From Fusobacterium necrophorum subsp. necrophorum (GTDB lineage Bacteria; Fusobacteriota; Fusobacteriia; Fusobacteriales; Fusobacteriaceae), in assembly GCF_004006635.1 (NCBI RefSeq), contig NZ_CP034842.1, positions 2,170,001 to 2,234,000 on the forward strand: a DNA stretch of 64,000 bases, written 5' to 3'. Below, in pieces: positions 8,534 through 17,649 of the stretch. The notes under the pieces are model-generated. The model saw nothing but the letters and a program-made list of their open reading frames with translations, was not told where the DNA came from and made no database searches. Position 1 is the first letter of the stretch. Every line of letters begins with the position of its first letter. The translations under genes were made by a program, and so were the position numbers.

Positions 8534-10244
8534 AACATACCTCACTTTCAGCACTTACAAGACTTTTATTCATAATAGTAGGTATAGCTTTTGGTTTCCC
8601 GTTTGTAGTTATACTTTTCTTTGATATAACATCATTCTTAAATTTGGTCTTGCCCGCTTTTGCCATTTCCTCAAGTAAGGATAACTCTTCGGTATGATTA
8701 AACCTGACATCTATCGTCTTATCTTCAGAAATATAAATTTTATCAATGAGCATCACAACAGATAGTCTGTCTATTTCAGATAAATTTTTATATTTGTTAA
8801 TATCAATAATCCAGCTCTTATTTTTGTCTATCTTGTCCTTTGTATCTTCCTGTTTTCTTAATCTATACTGGATACTTTCATCTAACTTAGTGAGTTTTTC
8901 CACATAGTTTTTTCTAAAAAGCTGATATTCTTCTTTACTGATTACATCCTCTTTTAAATCAAGGTAAAGGGAAGATAACAGTTCTTCTGTCATAGCTTTT
9001 TCTCGTTTTAATATAGGAATCTGTTTGTCTTTCAAGTTTCTATTTATATCTATAAGCTGAACTTTGGAATATAGCTTTTCATTAAATTCAATATAGGATT
9101 TTATTATTTTAGACACTGCTTTTATCAAGGTTTCTTCCTTTATGCTGTGTCTTTTGCAAGATTTTTCCTTGTTATACTTTGAGCATATATAGAAAACCTC
9201 TTCTCTTTCTTTATACTTTACAGTTCTTCTAATTAAAGAACTTCCGCATTCTTTACAAAACAGCATCCCGGTAAAAATATCAATTTTATCCTTACCACGA
9301 GAGTTGTTTAAATCTCTTTTAAGCATTGTATTTGCAATAGCAAAAACTTCCTTACTTACGATTGCTTCATGGGTATCCTCTACCTTTACCCATTCTTCTT
9401 TATCTTTTCCAATTTGCTTTTTATTTTTATAGTTTAAGGTGATACTCTTTCCCTGCAAGGTATTTCCAATATATACTTCATTTTCTATAATTCTGTTTAC
9501 TGCCTTTGCTGACCAATTTCCACCTTTTATATTTTGAAATCCGTTACACTTAAAGCCTTGACTTTCTTTATATTTTCTTGGAGTTAAAACACCTAAGTGA
9601 TTTAATTCATCTGCGATTGCCTTTGAGGAATATCCCTTAAGCTTCATATCGAATATATTTTTGATGTTAGGAGCAGCTTGTTCATCAACCACCAACTTAT
9701 TTTTATTCTCATCAGATTTTTTATATCCATAAGGTGCAAAAGCACTGATAAAATCCCCTTTTTCTCTTTTTATCTTCTGGGAGCTTTTTACCTTATTGGA
9801 AATATCTCGGCAATAGCTATCGTTAATAAAATTTTTTATAGGTAATATCAGATGTGTATCATTCATATCTGCACTTTTACTATCATAGTTGTCATTTACA
9901 GATATAAATCTTATCCCGTTTTCAGGAAAAATTCTTTGTATAAACTTTCCGGCTTCTATATAATCTCTTCCAAATCTTGACAGGTCTTTTACAATAATGG
10001 TATCAAATTTCTTATCATAAGCATCCTTTATCATTTCTTTAAAATTAGGACGATCAAAATTTGCTCCTGAATATCCGTCATCAACATACTCTCCAACGAT
10101 TGTAAATTGATTTTTTCTTGCATAGGCGTTTATCATTTCTCTTTGATTGGATATGGAATTGCTTTCTACTTTTTCTCCATCTTCTTTTGAAAGTCTCAAA
10201 TACATAACTGCAATATTTTCTTTGTCTACACTGTCTTTAAACAT
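8526..10244 (-). CDS. Large serine recombinase, copy 3 (first of the operon)
   Basis: The protein has 572 residues. Catalytic domain motifs are MYLRLSKEDG (Ser nucleophile) and VKDLSRFGRDY. The recombinase domain includes AFAPYGYKKS. The zinc ribbon is CKECG ... CSKYNKEKSC, followed by a coiled coil. The start ATG 10244 has a strong AAGGAGG. It is the promoter-proximal member of the three-recombinase operon. The three proteins are clearly diverged from each other, so this is not a recent duplication. Confidence 0.92.
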   Translation of the reverse strand: MFKDSVDKENIAVMYLRLSKEDGEKVESNSISNQREMINAYARKNQFTIVGEYVDDGYSGANFDRPNFKEMIKDAYDKKFDTIIVKDLSRFGRDYIEAGKFIQRIFPENGIRFISVNDNYDSKSADMNDTHLILPIKNFINDSYCRDISNKVKSSQKIKREKGDFISAFAPYGYKKSDENKNKLVVDEQAAPNIKNIFDMKLKGYSSKAIADELNHLGVLTPRKYKESQGFKCNGFQNIKGGNWSAKAVNRIIENEVYIGNTLQGKSITLNYKNKKQIGKDKEEWVKVEDTHEAIVSKEVFAIANTMLKRDLNNSRGKDKIDIFTGMLFCKECGSSLIRRTVKYKEREEVFYICSKYNKEKSCKRHSIKEETLIKAVSKIIKSYIEFNEKLYSKVQLIDINRNLKDKQIPILKREKAMTEELLSSLYLDLKEDVISKEEYQLFRKNYVEKLTKLDESIQYRLRKQEDTKDKIDKNKSWIIDINKYKNLSEIDRLSVVMLIDKIYISEDKTIDVRFNHTEELSLLEEMAKAGKTKFKNDVISKKSITTNGKPKAIPTIMNKSLVSAESEVCYG

Positions 10245-10342
10245 AAAAAAGCCTCCTTAAATTCAATTTACATACAATAAATCGAACTAAGGCTAGGCTT
10301 CCACAAAAATATTATAACGCTCCTTATATTTTTTGTCAGCCC

Positions 10343-10510
10343 CTAATAGACAGAAAATTTTTCTTTGATGTATTCCTCTACTAAATTTTCTAAGCTAAAT
10401 CCATTTTCATTAAATTTAACTTCGATATTCCAACCATCAATTTGACTTATTGTCTGTTTATCTTTTTTATCTATTTTCATTTCTATATCTATATTATGTT
10501 CATCACACAT
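10343..10510 (-). CDS. Small ICE protein of unknown function (55 aa)
   Basis: A 55-residue ORF starts at ATG 10510 behind AAGGAGAAGATATT and ends at TAG 10343. It is acidic and Lys-rich, beginning MCDEHNIDIEMK and ending YIKEKFSVY. It lies directly upstream of the recombinase operon in the same direction. I recognise no domain. Placement and ribosome site suggest a real gene, perhaps a small accessory or excision-control protein, but that role is only an inference from position. Confidence 0.55.
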   Translation of the reverse strand: MCDEHNIDIEMKIDKKDKQTISQIDGWNIEVKFNENGFSLENLVEEYIKEKFSVY

Positions 10511-10577
10511 AATATCTTCTCCTTATCTTTAAGATTTTTAAGTTTTTTGACATTGACAAGTGCATTGGCTGCTACAT
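10489..10577 (-). pseudogene. Possible frameshifted tiny ORF before the 55-aa gene
   Basis: Behind GGAGGTGAAATTCCT there is ATG immediately followed by TAG. One extra G after the ATG would open a ~28-residue frame (VAANALVNVKKLKNLKDKEK) that overlaps the start of the next gene. The good ribosome site and protein-like composition suggest a one-base deletion at codon 2. This is a weak call. Confidence 0.25.
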
Positions 10578-10977
10578 AGGAATTTCACCTCCGCCTCTTT
10601 TCAAGATGAGCCGGCTTCAACTGTAGAAGTATCATTATCCCCGTTAATATCATCGCACAAGAGTTGCCACCCTCTTTTTATACAAGCCTATTTATCGCTC
10701 CAAACCTTATATCCTCTACAAATGTAGGTATTCATTTAAACCAATTTTACTTAGCAGATTTATTTTGGCGTAAGTTGTAAATTGCTCCATTACCGGTTAA
10801 CGTCTTGTCTTGGTCTATTCAGTTGTCAAGGTTCAAGTCTATATATAACGAGGTGTAAAAGTCCCTCTATATATAAACCTTACTTTCAGGACAAGTTTTA
10901 ACACTTTTTTTGAATATTTTTTTGAAAAATTTTCAAAAATAGAGGACAGAGATCTTTTCCCCTGCCCTCTACTTAAT
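10578..10977. other. Non-coding leader region upstream of the recombinase operon
   Basis: No credible gene is seen in these ~400 bases between the sigma-like gene and the small ORFs. The stretch is less AT-rich than the cargo. It has a direct repeat TCTATATATAA (10838-10848 and 10866-10876), and on the minus strand CCTTGACAACTGAATAG, which looks like a structured leader. It probably carries the promoter and control signals of the recombinase operon, but I cannot point to a firm -35/-10 pair. Confidence 0.4.
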
Positions 10978-11379
10978 TTACTTATCCAAAAGTTTTCTCA
11001 GCTTCTCCAAAATCTTATTTCTTAGTCTGCTGATTTTCATTGGATTCGTATCAACTTGCTTTGCAACTTCTGTGAGAGTTTTATCATCAAAATATAATGC
11101 TTCGATTAGTTTTCTCTCTTCATCATTTAAACTGTCTAATGCATGATACAGATCTTCTATCAGCATTTTTGTTTCAATGATTTTTTCAACATCAACAGTA
11201 TTATCTGCAATATCTACAATACTTGTGTTAAAGTCTCCAAAATGAAATACCTTATGCTTTCTATCTAATCTTTTCAAATAAGTTTCATGATTAAGTTCTT
11301 TTTTATATGCTTTATACACTTCGTCAGGTACATATATCTTCTTATCTTTAACATAAATATATTTTTCTTTGTCTGACAT
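10978..11379 (-). CDS. Sigma-70-like ICE regulator (region 4 HTH)
   Basis: 133 residues; the C-terminal half is a sigma region 4 type helix-turn-helix (LNDEERKLIEALYFDDKTL then VAKQVDTNPMKISRLRNKI). Proteins like this lie before the recombinase genes in many Firmicutes ICEs and are thought to drive excision genes. The N-terminal ~70 residues have no recognised domain and no region 2, so it may act as a partial sigma factor or as a DNA-binding activator. The start ATG 11379 has AGGAGGATCAAAGG upstream. It is separated from the biosynthetic cargo by a terminator. Confidence 0.75.
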   Translation of the reverse strand: MSDKEKYIYVKDKKIYVPDEVYKAYKKELNHETYLKRLDRKHKVFHFGDFNTSIVDIADNTVDVEKIIETKMLIEDLYHALDSLNDEERKLIEALYFDDKTLTEVAKQVDTNPMKISRLRNKILEKLRKLLDK

Positions 11380-11430
11380 CCTTTGATCCTCCTTTTTTTC
11401 TCATTTTTTGATTTTTGAGTATAAAAAAGG

Positions 11431-11461
11431 AGGACCTCTGCATTTTGACATGCAAAGTCCT
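11431..11461 (-). terminator. Terminator between biosynthetic cargo and sigma-like gene
   Basis: On the minus strand an imperfect stem AGGACTTTGCA / TGCAGAGGTCCT with an 8-nt loop is followed by CCTTTTTTAT. It would end transcripts coming from the biosynthetic operon before the sigma-like gene. The 275 bases between it and the cargo (11462-11736) are very AT-rich and show no gene. Confidence 0.65.
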
Positions 11462-11736
11462 CTTGGACAAAGAATATAATAAAAATTTATTTTATCATAT
11501 TTAATTTTTAATAATTTAAAAAGGATGCAAAATAAGGATTATTTCTATTTTACAAATGTATACAATGAATTTATCGCACTTTCTTATTAATAAAAATATT
11601 CTACCCATACATTTCCCTATCCTATCTCAAATAATCCTCCTTTTAAAAAAAACAGTTAAAAAATAACCCTTATAACCTATTCATTCCTAACTATTTTTAT
11701 CATTAACTTTTTTTAACTCTATATTCACACTTTATT

Positions 11737-12423
11737 TTATATACAAACAGATGCAGAATACTCTTTCGAAGATAAACTTAATACAAATAAATATTTATTT
11801 GCACTTTTTACATTATCTTTAATTTTTATTCTATTGTTATCCGTATAAATGATTTCTACTTCTTTGGGATTTCTTGTAAAACCACAGCCCTCACATTTTA
11901 GATAGGCTTCTTTTATTGTCCAATATTTATAAAATGTAGAAATATCAGTTCCTATATTTTTAATTTCTCTACTGGAGAAACAATTTTTCAATATACGTTC
12001 AATATTAAAATTGTAATTTACTTTTTCAATGTCTACACCGATTTCTCTTTTTGAAAAACCGACCAATACATACCCATCCGTATGTGAAATATTGAATTTA
12101 ATTTCTCCCTTATTTTTAATATAAGGTTTATTATATTTACTTTTTAAAGCTACTATATGTTCACAAGTGGTATTTAATATTTTTTCGAAAGCTTTATTTA
12201 AAATACTTCTTGAAACTGCAAAATTTATTTTTGAAACTTCTGATTTGTATTCGTAAAGTTTTTTTATATCTTGATGATTTAAAAAACACTCAAATTCATT
12301 TATCTTAAATACGTCTGTCTTAGATTCAACCAATAATATATCGTAAAAATTAAGTATTTTACTTATTTCACTTATCTTTTTGAGTTCTTTTGTGCTCGAA
12401 ATTTTTATTCTATATATTTTCAT
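11737..12423 (-). CDS. 4'-Phosphopantetheinyl transferase (Sfp type)
   Basis: About 228 residues with the Sfp-type signature blocks: FNISHTDG, IGVDIEKV (Mg-binding Asp and Glu) and YWTIKEAYLKCEGCG. The enzyme transfers phosphopantetheine from CoA to the conserved Ser of carrier proteins. Two such proteins are encoded in the same operon (17650 and 24146), which are the obvious substrates. I start at ATG 12423 (MKIYRIKI). A TTG three codons upstream has better ribosome-site spacing (GAGGAATTTA), and the frame opens 18 codons earlier. It is the last gene of the operon, followed by a terminator. Confidence 0.9.
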   Translation of the reverse strand: MKIYRIKISSTKELKKISEISKILNFYDILLVESKTDVFKINEFECFLNHQDIKKLYEYKSEVSKINFAVSRSILNKAFEKILNTTCEHIVALKSKYNKPYIKNKGEIKFNISHTDGYVLVGFSKREIGVDIEKVNYNFNIERILKNCFSSREIKNIGTDISTFYKYWTIKEAYLKCEGCGFTRNPKEVEIIYTDNNRIKIKDNVKSANKYLFVLSLSSKEYSASVCI

Positions 12424-12538
12424 ATTAACCAATAAATTCCTCGATTTACTTATATTATATATTCTGCACATATGCATTTAACATCTTATACCATTCATAT
12501 ACTTTAATAAATATTAATGACAATTTTTATAGTTGTTT

Positions 12539-13513
12539 TCAATCTCTATTAAATTGAGTCATTATATCTTTTAATACTGAAATATTAATTGTCTGATTAC
12601 CATCACTCCAAGCACTCTCAGGGTTCAAATGAGATTCAATAATAACTCCATCAGCGCCCGCTCCAATTGAAGCCTTTGTTAATGGCTCTATTAACGTCTT
12701 TCTTCCTGTGGCATGGCTTGGATCTGCAATAATTGGTAGATGCGTAAGTTCCTTCAACAATGTAATTGAAGCTATATCAAATGTATTTCTTAGATAATTG
12801 TCATATGCCCTTATCCCTCTTTCACAAAGAATTATTCTTTCATTGCCACCAAGCATAATATATTCAGCACATAGTAAAAATTCTTTTATAGTAGCACTTA
12901 ATCCTCTTTTTAATAGTATAGGTTTATCCACTCTACCTAACTCTCTTAATAATGGATAATTGTACATATTTCTTGAGCCAACCTGTAATATATCAACTTT
13001 ATCTATCATGTATTCCAATTCTCTAACATCCATTATTTCAGTTACTACTGGCATTTTCATTTCTTTTCCAATTTTGCAAAGAATATCAACACCTACTCTT
13101 CCTAGTCCTTGAAAATCATATGGTGAAGTACGTGGTTTAAATGCTCCTCCTCTTAAAATATCTACTCCTAATTTTTTTATCTTAAAAGCAATTTTTCTCA
13201 AGGTATCTTCTGATTCAATGGAGCATGGTCCAGATATTATTATTGGCTTATCTCCACCTATTTCTAATTCTTTAATATGAATTATTGTTTTTTCTCTATA
13301 TTTCTTAGTTACTAAGTATCCATTATCCAAAGATAAATTTTCCGACTTTAAAAAATTTTTTTCTTCATTTTCAATTTTTTCTTTTATATTGGCATCAAAT
13401 ACGTTTATAACATAAAACTTTTTAATATCATATACATCATGTTCTATTCCTTTCGAAATCAAATAATTTCTACACTTTTTATAATAATTTTTGTTACTGA
13501 ATATATAATGCAT
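12539..13513 (-). CDS. 3-Deoxy-7-phosphoheptulonate (DAHP) synthase, type I-beta
   Basis: 324 residues. Residues 1 to ~70 look like the ferredoxin-like regulatory domain found in Thermotoga-type DAHP synthases. The rest is the TIM barrel with GGAFKPRTSPYDFQG, LQVGSRNM, LLKRGLSATIKEF, ADPSHATG and ESHLNPESAWSDG. It condenses phosphoenolpyruvate with erythrose-4-phosphate, the entry to the shikimate pathway. It sits 17 bases from the dehydratase gene, in an operon that also contains the next two pathway enzymes, so its product is most likely used for the cargo metabolite. In free-standing enzymes the N-terminal domain confers feedback control; whether it does so here is unknown. Confidence 0.92.
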   Translation of the reverse strand: MHYIFSNKNYYKKCRNYLISKGIEHDVYDIKKFYVINVFDANIKEKIENEEKNFLKSENLSLDNGYLVTKKYREKTIIHIKELEIGGDKPIIISGPCSIESEDTLRKIAFKIKKLGVDILRGGAFKPRTSPYDFQGLGRVGVDILCKIGKEMKMPVVTEIMDVRELEYMIDKVDILQVGSRNMYNYPLLRELGRVDKPILLKRGLSATIKEFLLCAEYIMLGGNERIILCERGIRAYDNYLRNTFDIASITLLKELTHLPIIADPSHATGRKTLIEPLTKASIGAGADGVIIESHLNPESAWSDGNQTINISVLKDIMTQFNRD

Positions 13514-13529
13514 TTTATATCACCACCTT

Positions 13530-13958
13530 CTAGTTTGAAATAATCCACTTCATTGCCTCAATATAGCAATCAGATCCTTTACCTAAAATTGTTTTTTCTG
13601 CGAATTGAGATATAAAAGATTTCCGTCTATAACTTTCTCTTCTATATATATTTGTCAAATGAACTTCTACTGTTCTTATATTAACCGCTTTTAGTGCATC
13701 TAGAATCGCAATACTAGTATGAGTGTACGCTCCTGCATTAATGATAATTGCATCATAATGCCCACAGGCATCCTGAATTTTATCTATAATTTTCCCTTCA
13801 TGATTAGATTGGTATATATCTACGTCAATTTCTAATACAATTGCATACTCTTGTATCATATTACATAAATTATCATAAGTCTCAAATCCATATATTTCTG
13901 GTTCTCTATACCCCAGTAAATTAATATTTGGTCCATTAATAATTAATACTTTTTTCAT
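13530..13958 (-). CDS. 3-Dehydroquinate dehydratase, type II
   Basis: 142 residues, the usual length of a type II (AroQ) enzyme. Motifs are NGPNINLLGYREPEIYG with the catalytic Tyr loop, YQSNHEGKIIDKIQ, INAGAYTHTSIAI and VEVHLTNIYRRESYR. It converts 3-dehydroquinate to 3-dehydroshikimate in the cytosol. ATG 13958 is the natural family start; the frame opens six codons earlier. It lies between the DAHP synthase and dehydroquinate synthase genes, so the cluster encodes a non-contiguous set of steps one to three of the shikimate pathway. No shikimate dehydrogenase of the AroE family is present. Confidence 0.92.
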   Translation of the reverse strand: MKKVLIINGPNINLLGYREPEIYGFETYDNLCNMIQEYAIVLEIDVDIYQSNHEGKIIDKIQDACGHYDAIIINAGAYTHTSIAILDALKAVNIRTVEVHLTNIYRRESYRRKSFISQFAEKTILGKGSDCYIEAMKWIISN

Positions 13959-14017
13959 ATGCTCTCGACACCTCATTAATAATTTACCATAATTTTTATA
14001 TCTGTATTTTTATTACT

Positions 14018-15061
14018 TTATTCACATGCAATGCTTATAATATTTTCCAGTTTTTTTCTGCTTATACTGTCAATTACAGCACATCCAATTTTTTTTGGAT
14101 AAATCAAATTTATTTTATCACCACTGTTCTTCTTGTCTTTTAACACTTCTTGATATATCTGATTTTTAGTATATTCACAGCTTATTGGTAATTGATACTT
14201 TTTTAATGCATTAACTATTTGTAAATACGTCTCCTCAGAAATATAGCCTAATCTACAATATGCTTTACTAATCATAGCCATACCAGTAGAAATAGCGTAT
14301 CCATGAGGAATAGAAAAATCACTTATTTTCTCTATTGCATGCCCAATTGTATGTCCAAAATTTAATAATTGTCTTTCGCTCAATTCTTTAAAATCATTTT
14401 CAACAACTTTCTTTTTTATATTTATACTCCTTATAATAATATCCATCATACCTTCTTCATATATATTTTTTGAAATAATCAAATCAAATAATTCTCTATC
14501 CTTTATGATTGCGCTCTTAATTATTTCAGCTATTCCATTTCTAAATTCTTTCTCTGGAAGGGTTTTTAAAAATTTAAAATCGATAAATACACCTCTAGGA
14601 TTATAAAAGGTTCCTATTAAATTTTTTCCATCTTCAGTATTAATTGCAGTTTTTGATCCAATCGATGCATCTACCATGGATAGAAGTGTTGTTGGTATCT
14701 GAATATAATCAACGCCTCTCATATATGTAGAAGCTACAAATCCTCCCAAATCTCCAACCATACCACCACCAAAAGTAACAATTAAACTGTGTCTATCTAC
14801 ATTAATTGATGATAAAAATCTAATAATTTTGTAATACGTATTTATATTTTTAGACAATTCTCCACTTTCTATCACATATCTATGATAATCTCCTTTTAAA
14901 AAAAAAGTGTGTTTGGGATATAATAAATCAACTGTTTTATCCGTAATAAAAACAACTTTTGAGTAGTTAGAGCTATCAATAAATGATTGTATTTTTTCTT
15001 TTATATCTACTCCAAAACACACATTATACTCTAAATTTAATAACGAATAACTTTCACTCAT
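14018..15061 (-). CDS. 3-Dehydroquinate synthase
   Basis: 347 residues. Sugar-phosphate cyclase motifs are GGGMVGDLGGFVASTYMRG, IPTTLLSMVDASIGSKTAIN, GKNLIGTFYNP, NGIAEIIKSAII and the metal ligands in LNFGHTIGHAIE. These fit dehydroquinate synthase rather than the valiolone-forming cyclases, given the companion DAHP synthase and dehydratase. It needs NAD and a divalent metal and converts DAHP to 3-dehydroquinate. The start ATG 15061 follows TTAGGAGAAAAA. A role in secondary metabolism is inferred from the operon. Confidence 0.92.
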   Translation of the reverse strand: MSESYSLLNLEYNVCFGVDIKEKIQSFIDSSNYSKVVFITDKTVDLLYPKHTFFLKGDYHRYVIESGELSKNINTYYKIIRFLSSINVDRHSLIVTFGGGMVGDLGGFVASTYMRGVDYIQIPTTLLSMVDASIGSKTAINTEDGKNLIGTFYNPRGVFIDFKFLKTLPEKEFRNGIAEIIKSAIIKDRELFDLIISKNIYEEGMMDIIIRSINIKKKVVENDFKELSERQLLNFGHTIGHAIEKISDFSIPHGYAISTGMAMISKAYCRLGYISEETYLQIVNALKKYQLPISCEYTKNQIYQEVLKDKKNSGDKINLIYPKKIGCAVIDSISRKKLENIISIACE

Positions 15062-15117
15062 TTTTTCTCCTAAATACACAAATATATTTATATAGCATTT
15101 TATACTTCTATCTTATT

Positions 15118-16449
15118 TTATAATAATTTCTTATGAATACTAATAGCAAAAGGAATTGTGATGATTGTTGTTATCAAATCCGAAATTGCTTGTGCATATA
15201 TAACACCCTTTAATCCCATAAATTTAGGCAACAATAAAATGATAGGGATAAAAATTATTCCCTGTCTTAATGAATTTAGAAATACTCCCCCTAACGCCTT
15301 TCCCATAGACAAATATAAGGTAGAGTAGGTAAACTGAAATCCAAATGTTATAAACATAATAACACCTGCTCTTAATGCCAGCACTGCTATATTTAATACA
15401 TTTTCATCAGTTCCAAATATAGATAATATGCTTGGTGCAAACACATATATTATTAGCGTCCAAACTATGCAAAATACACTTGTCCATTTAATACTTGCCT
15501 TGATAGCCTCTCTTACTCTTTCATAATTCTTAGCTCCATAATTAAATCCGGCTAATGGTTGTAGTCCTTTCATATATCCGAATACAACATTTGTTCCTAA
15601 TGTTACAATCCTAAGAACAATGCCCATTGCAGCTATTGCTTCTTCTCCATAAAAGGACGCTGCATAAGATATTTTGCTTATAGATATAGTTTGTAAAATT
15701 TGAAGTATTAACATGGAAATTCCTATCTTCAATACCTCTTTATAAATTGCAAGTGTAGGCTTAAAGTTAGGTAATTTTATCTCAATTAAGTTTTTATCTC
15801 CTATAAAGTAAATGAGATACATTAGACTGGTTATCACTCTGGCTATTAGTGTCGCAATAGCTGCACCTCTAACTCCTAAATTAAATCCAAATATGAATAT
15901 CGGATCCAAAACCATATTTGATATAGAGCCTAAAAGCATAGCTTTTAATGAAATTTTGGCAGCTCCTTGTGCAACGACCAAGTTACCAAGTGTTACATTG
16001 ATTGCTCCCAAAATACCACCTACTATAAATATTCCTGTATAAGACTTAGAAATTTCCATAATAGATGGAATGGCCCCCATAAATTTCAAAACGCCCTCTA
16101 AATAGCAAAACAATGCAATAGCTGTAATTATCCCTAAAATCGCACTTGATATCAGAGCAACTGTTGCTATAATACTAGCTTCTTTTTTATTGTTTTCTCC
16201 AAGTAGCCTTGATATATAAGAACCTGCTCCTGCACCGAATGTTAATCCTATTCCTAAAAAGATAAGTTGAATCGGAAAGGCAACTGAAACGGCAGCTACT
16301 GCCTCTTTCCCAAGTCCAGAAACAAAATAGGTATCAACGACATTGTATAAAGCGGCTACCAATAAACTGATAACCATAGGAATACCTAGCTTAAAAAGTG
16401 CTTTATCAATATTGTCTTTTTTCAAAATTTTTATTTTATTTTCATTCAT
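15118..16449 (-). CDS. MATE family efflux transporter
   Basis: 443 residues with about 12 membrane segments in two related halves (IPMVISLLVAALYNVVDTYF in the first; ISMLILQILQTISISKISYA in the second), the pattern of the NorM/DinF-like MATE superfamily. It would export a small organic molecule in exchange for Na+ or H+. Position within the biosynthetic operon makes it the likely exporter of, or self-protection against, the cluster product. A ~200-base gap upstream, with a near-palindrome around TGTAAATAATTTTACA, could hold an internal promoter for the distal half of the cluster. Confidence 0.88.
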   Translation of the reverse strand: MNENKIKILKKDNIDKALFKLGIPMVISLLVAALYNVVDTYFVSGLGKEAVAAVSVAFPIQLIFLGIGLTFGAGAGSYISRLLGENNKKEASIIATVALISSAILGIITAIALFCYLEGVLKFMGAIPSIMEISKSYTGIFIVGGILGAINVTLGNLVVAQGAAKISLKAMLLGSISNMVLDPIFIFGFNLGVRGAAIATLIARVITSLMYLIYFIGDKNLIEIKLPNFKPTLAIYKEVLKIGISMLILQILQTISISKISYAASFYGEEAIAAMGIVLRIVTLGTNVVFGYMKGLQPLAGFNYGAKNYERVREAIKASIKWTSVFCIVWTLIIYVFAPSILSIFGTDENVLNIAVLALRAGVIMFITFGFQFTYSTLYLSMGKALGGVFLNSLRQGIIFIPIILLLPKFMGLKGVIYAQAISDLITTIITIPFAISIHKKLL

Positions 16450-16647
16450 TCAAAATTTTCCTCTTTTCATTTTTTATTTTTCTATATTCATGTGACAAAA
16501 AATACTACAAACAAAACATTGTAAATAATTTTACATGCTATGCTTGCCTATAACAAAATTTATATATGCTATATTTATGTCATTATCATATATATCGAAA
16601 ATATTTTAGTGCAATTCACAAGAATATAATGACAAAAAATAAACATC

Positions 16648-17628
16648 CTATGTTAAATGATCCGTTTCCATCATCATATTATTACTCATTTGTTTATTTA
16701 ATTTCTCCCTTACCTCTCTATTAAAAGGATGGCAGACCCATTCAAAATCTGTTTTTTTAAAGCGTTCATCTTTACACCCACACACAGATAATGTTATGCC
16801 ATATTTTTTACATAATTCACGAATTTTTTCTATTCTTTTTACTTTATCTTCAAAAGGAATAGAATATAAAGTTTGCTGAGAAATAGTAGGAGTTTTCTCT
16901 GTAAGCAAGTCTGTAACCTGCTTAGTATATTTATCATTTGACCATCTATTTTTGATACTTTCAGTCAATACTACATATCCAACAACTACCTCACCAACAC
17001 CTAATATGCTAATATCTTTTAGTATTTTTTCAATATTTTCACTAGTATCATCAATATTAGGTAATAAAGGATCCATTCTAACAGCTAATGAACCTAACCC
17101 CTCTATTTTCGTTAATTTTTCAATATTATACATTCTTTGAGTATAAGAAGGTGCTCCAGGTTCTATTTTACTATTTCTGAAATTGTCATAATTAGAAACA
17201 TCAATCTGTATGTTCATCAAATCAGGCCTTTCTTTAACTATATCCAAAATGGAATCATCAAAAATTCCTTTAGTGATAAATAACACATTGACATCATTTT
17301 CCAGTAGTTTTTTTAATACTATTTTTGTAGATTCCTTAACATTTTCATTTCCCAAAGGATCCGAGGAGTAACTCATATATACTGATGGAGGAAATTCCTT
17401 CCTTTCCAAAAACTTTTCTAATTTTAATGTCAACACTTCTCCATTATAATTAGGATTATGCAATTTATATACCTTTAATTCTAATGGTGAAAATATACAA
17501 TAAGAACACTTATGAGAACAACCTAATGACAAATCAATTACGTACCCCTTACACGCATTATACTCATATCTTATGTCTGCCTGTAAGTCTCTTGAAATTC
17601 CCCAATTAATTTTTTTATTTACTTCCAT
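16648..17628 (-). CDS. Radical SAM protein, spore photoproduct lyase-like
   Basis: 326 residues. The radical SAM cluster motif CSHKCSYC (C37, C41, C44) lies close to the N-terminus in the context YVIDLSLGCSHKCSYCIF, typical of SPL-like radical SAM proteins. The sequence YMSYSSDPLGNENVK and the later CGCKD are also visible. It should reductively cleave S-adenosylmethionine with a 4Fe-4S cluster. The reaction is unknown; SPL-family members include lyases and many uncharacterised enzymes. The start ATG follows AAAGGAGAGG. Seated between the ACP and the MATE gene, it is probably a tailoring enzyme of the cluster product. Confidence 0.85.
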   Translation of the reverse strand: MEVNKKINWGISRDLQADIRYEYNACKGYVIDLSLGCSHKCSYCIFSPLELKVYKLHNPNYNGEVLTLKLEKFLERKEFPPSVYMSYSSDPLGNENVKESTKIVLKKLLENDVNVLFITKGIFDDSILDIVKERPDLMNIQIDVSNYDNFRNSKIEPGAPSYTQRMYNIEKLTKIEGLGSLAVRMDPLLPNIDDTSENIEKILKDISILGVGEVVVGYVVLTESIKNRWSNDKYTKQVTDLLTEKTPTISQQTLYSIPFEDKVKRIEKIRELCKKYGITLSVCGCKDERFKKTDFEWVCHPFNREVREKLNKQMSNNMMMETDHLT

Positions 17629-17649
17629 ATTATTTATCCTCTCCTTTAA

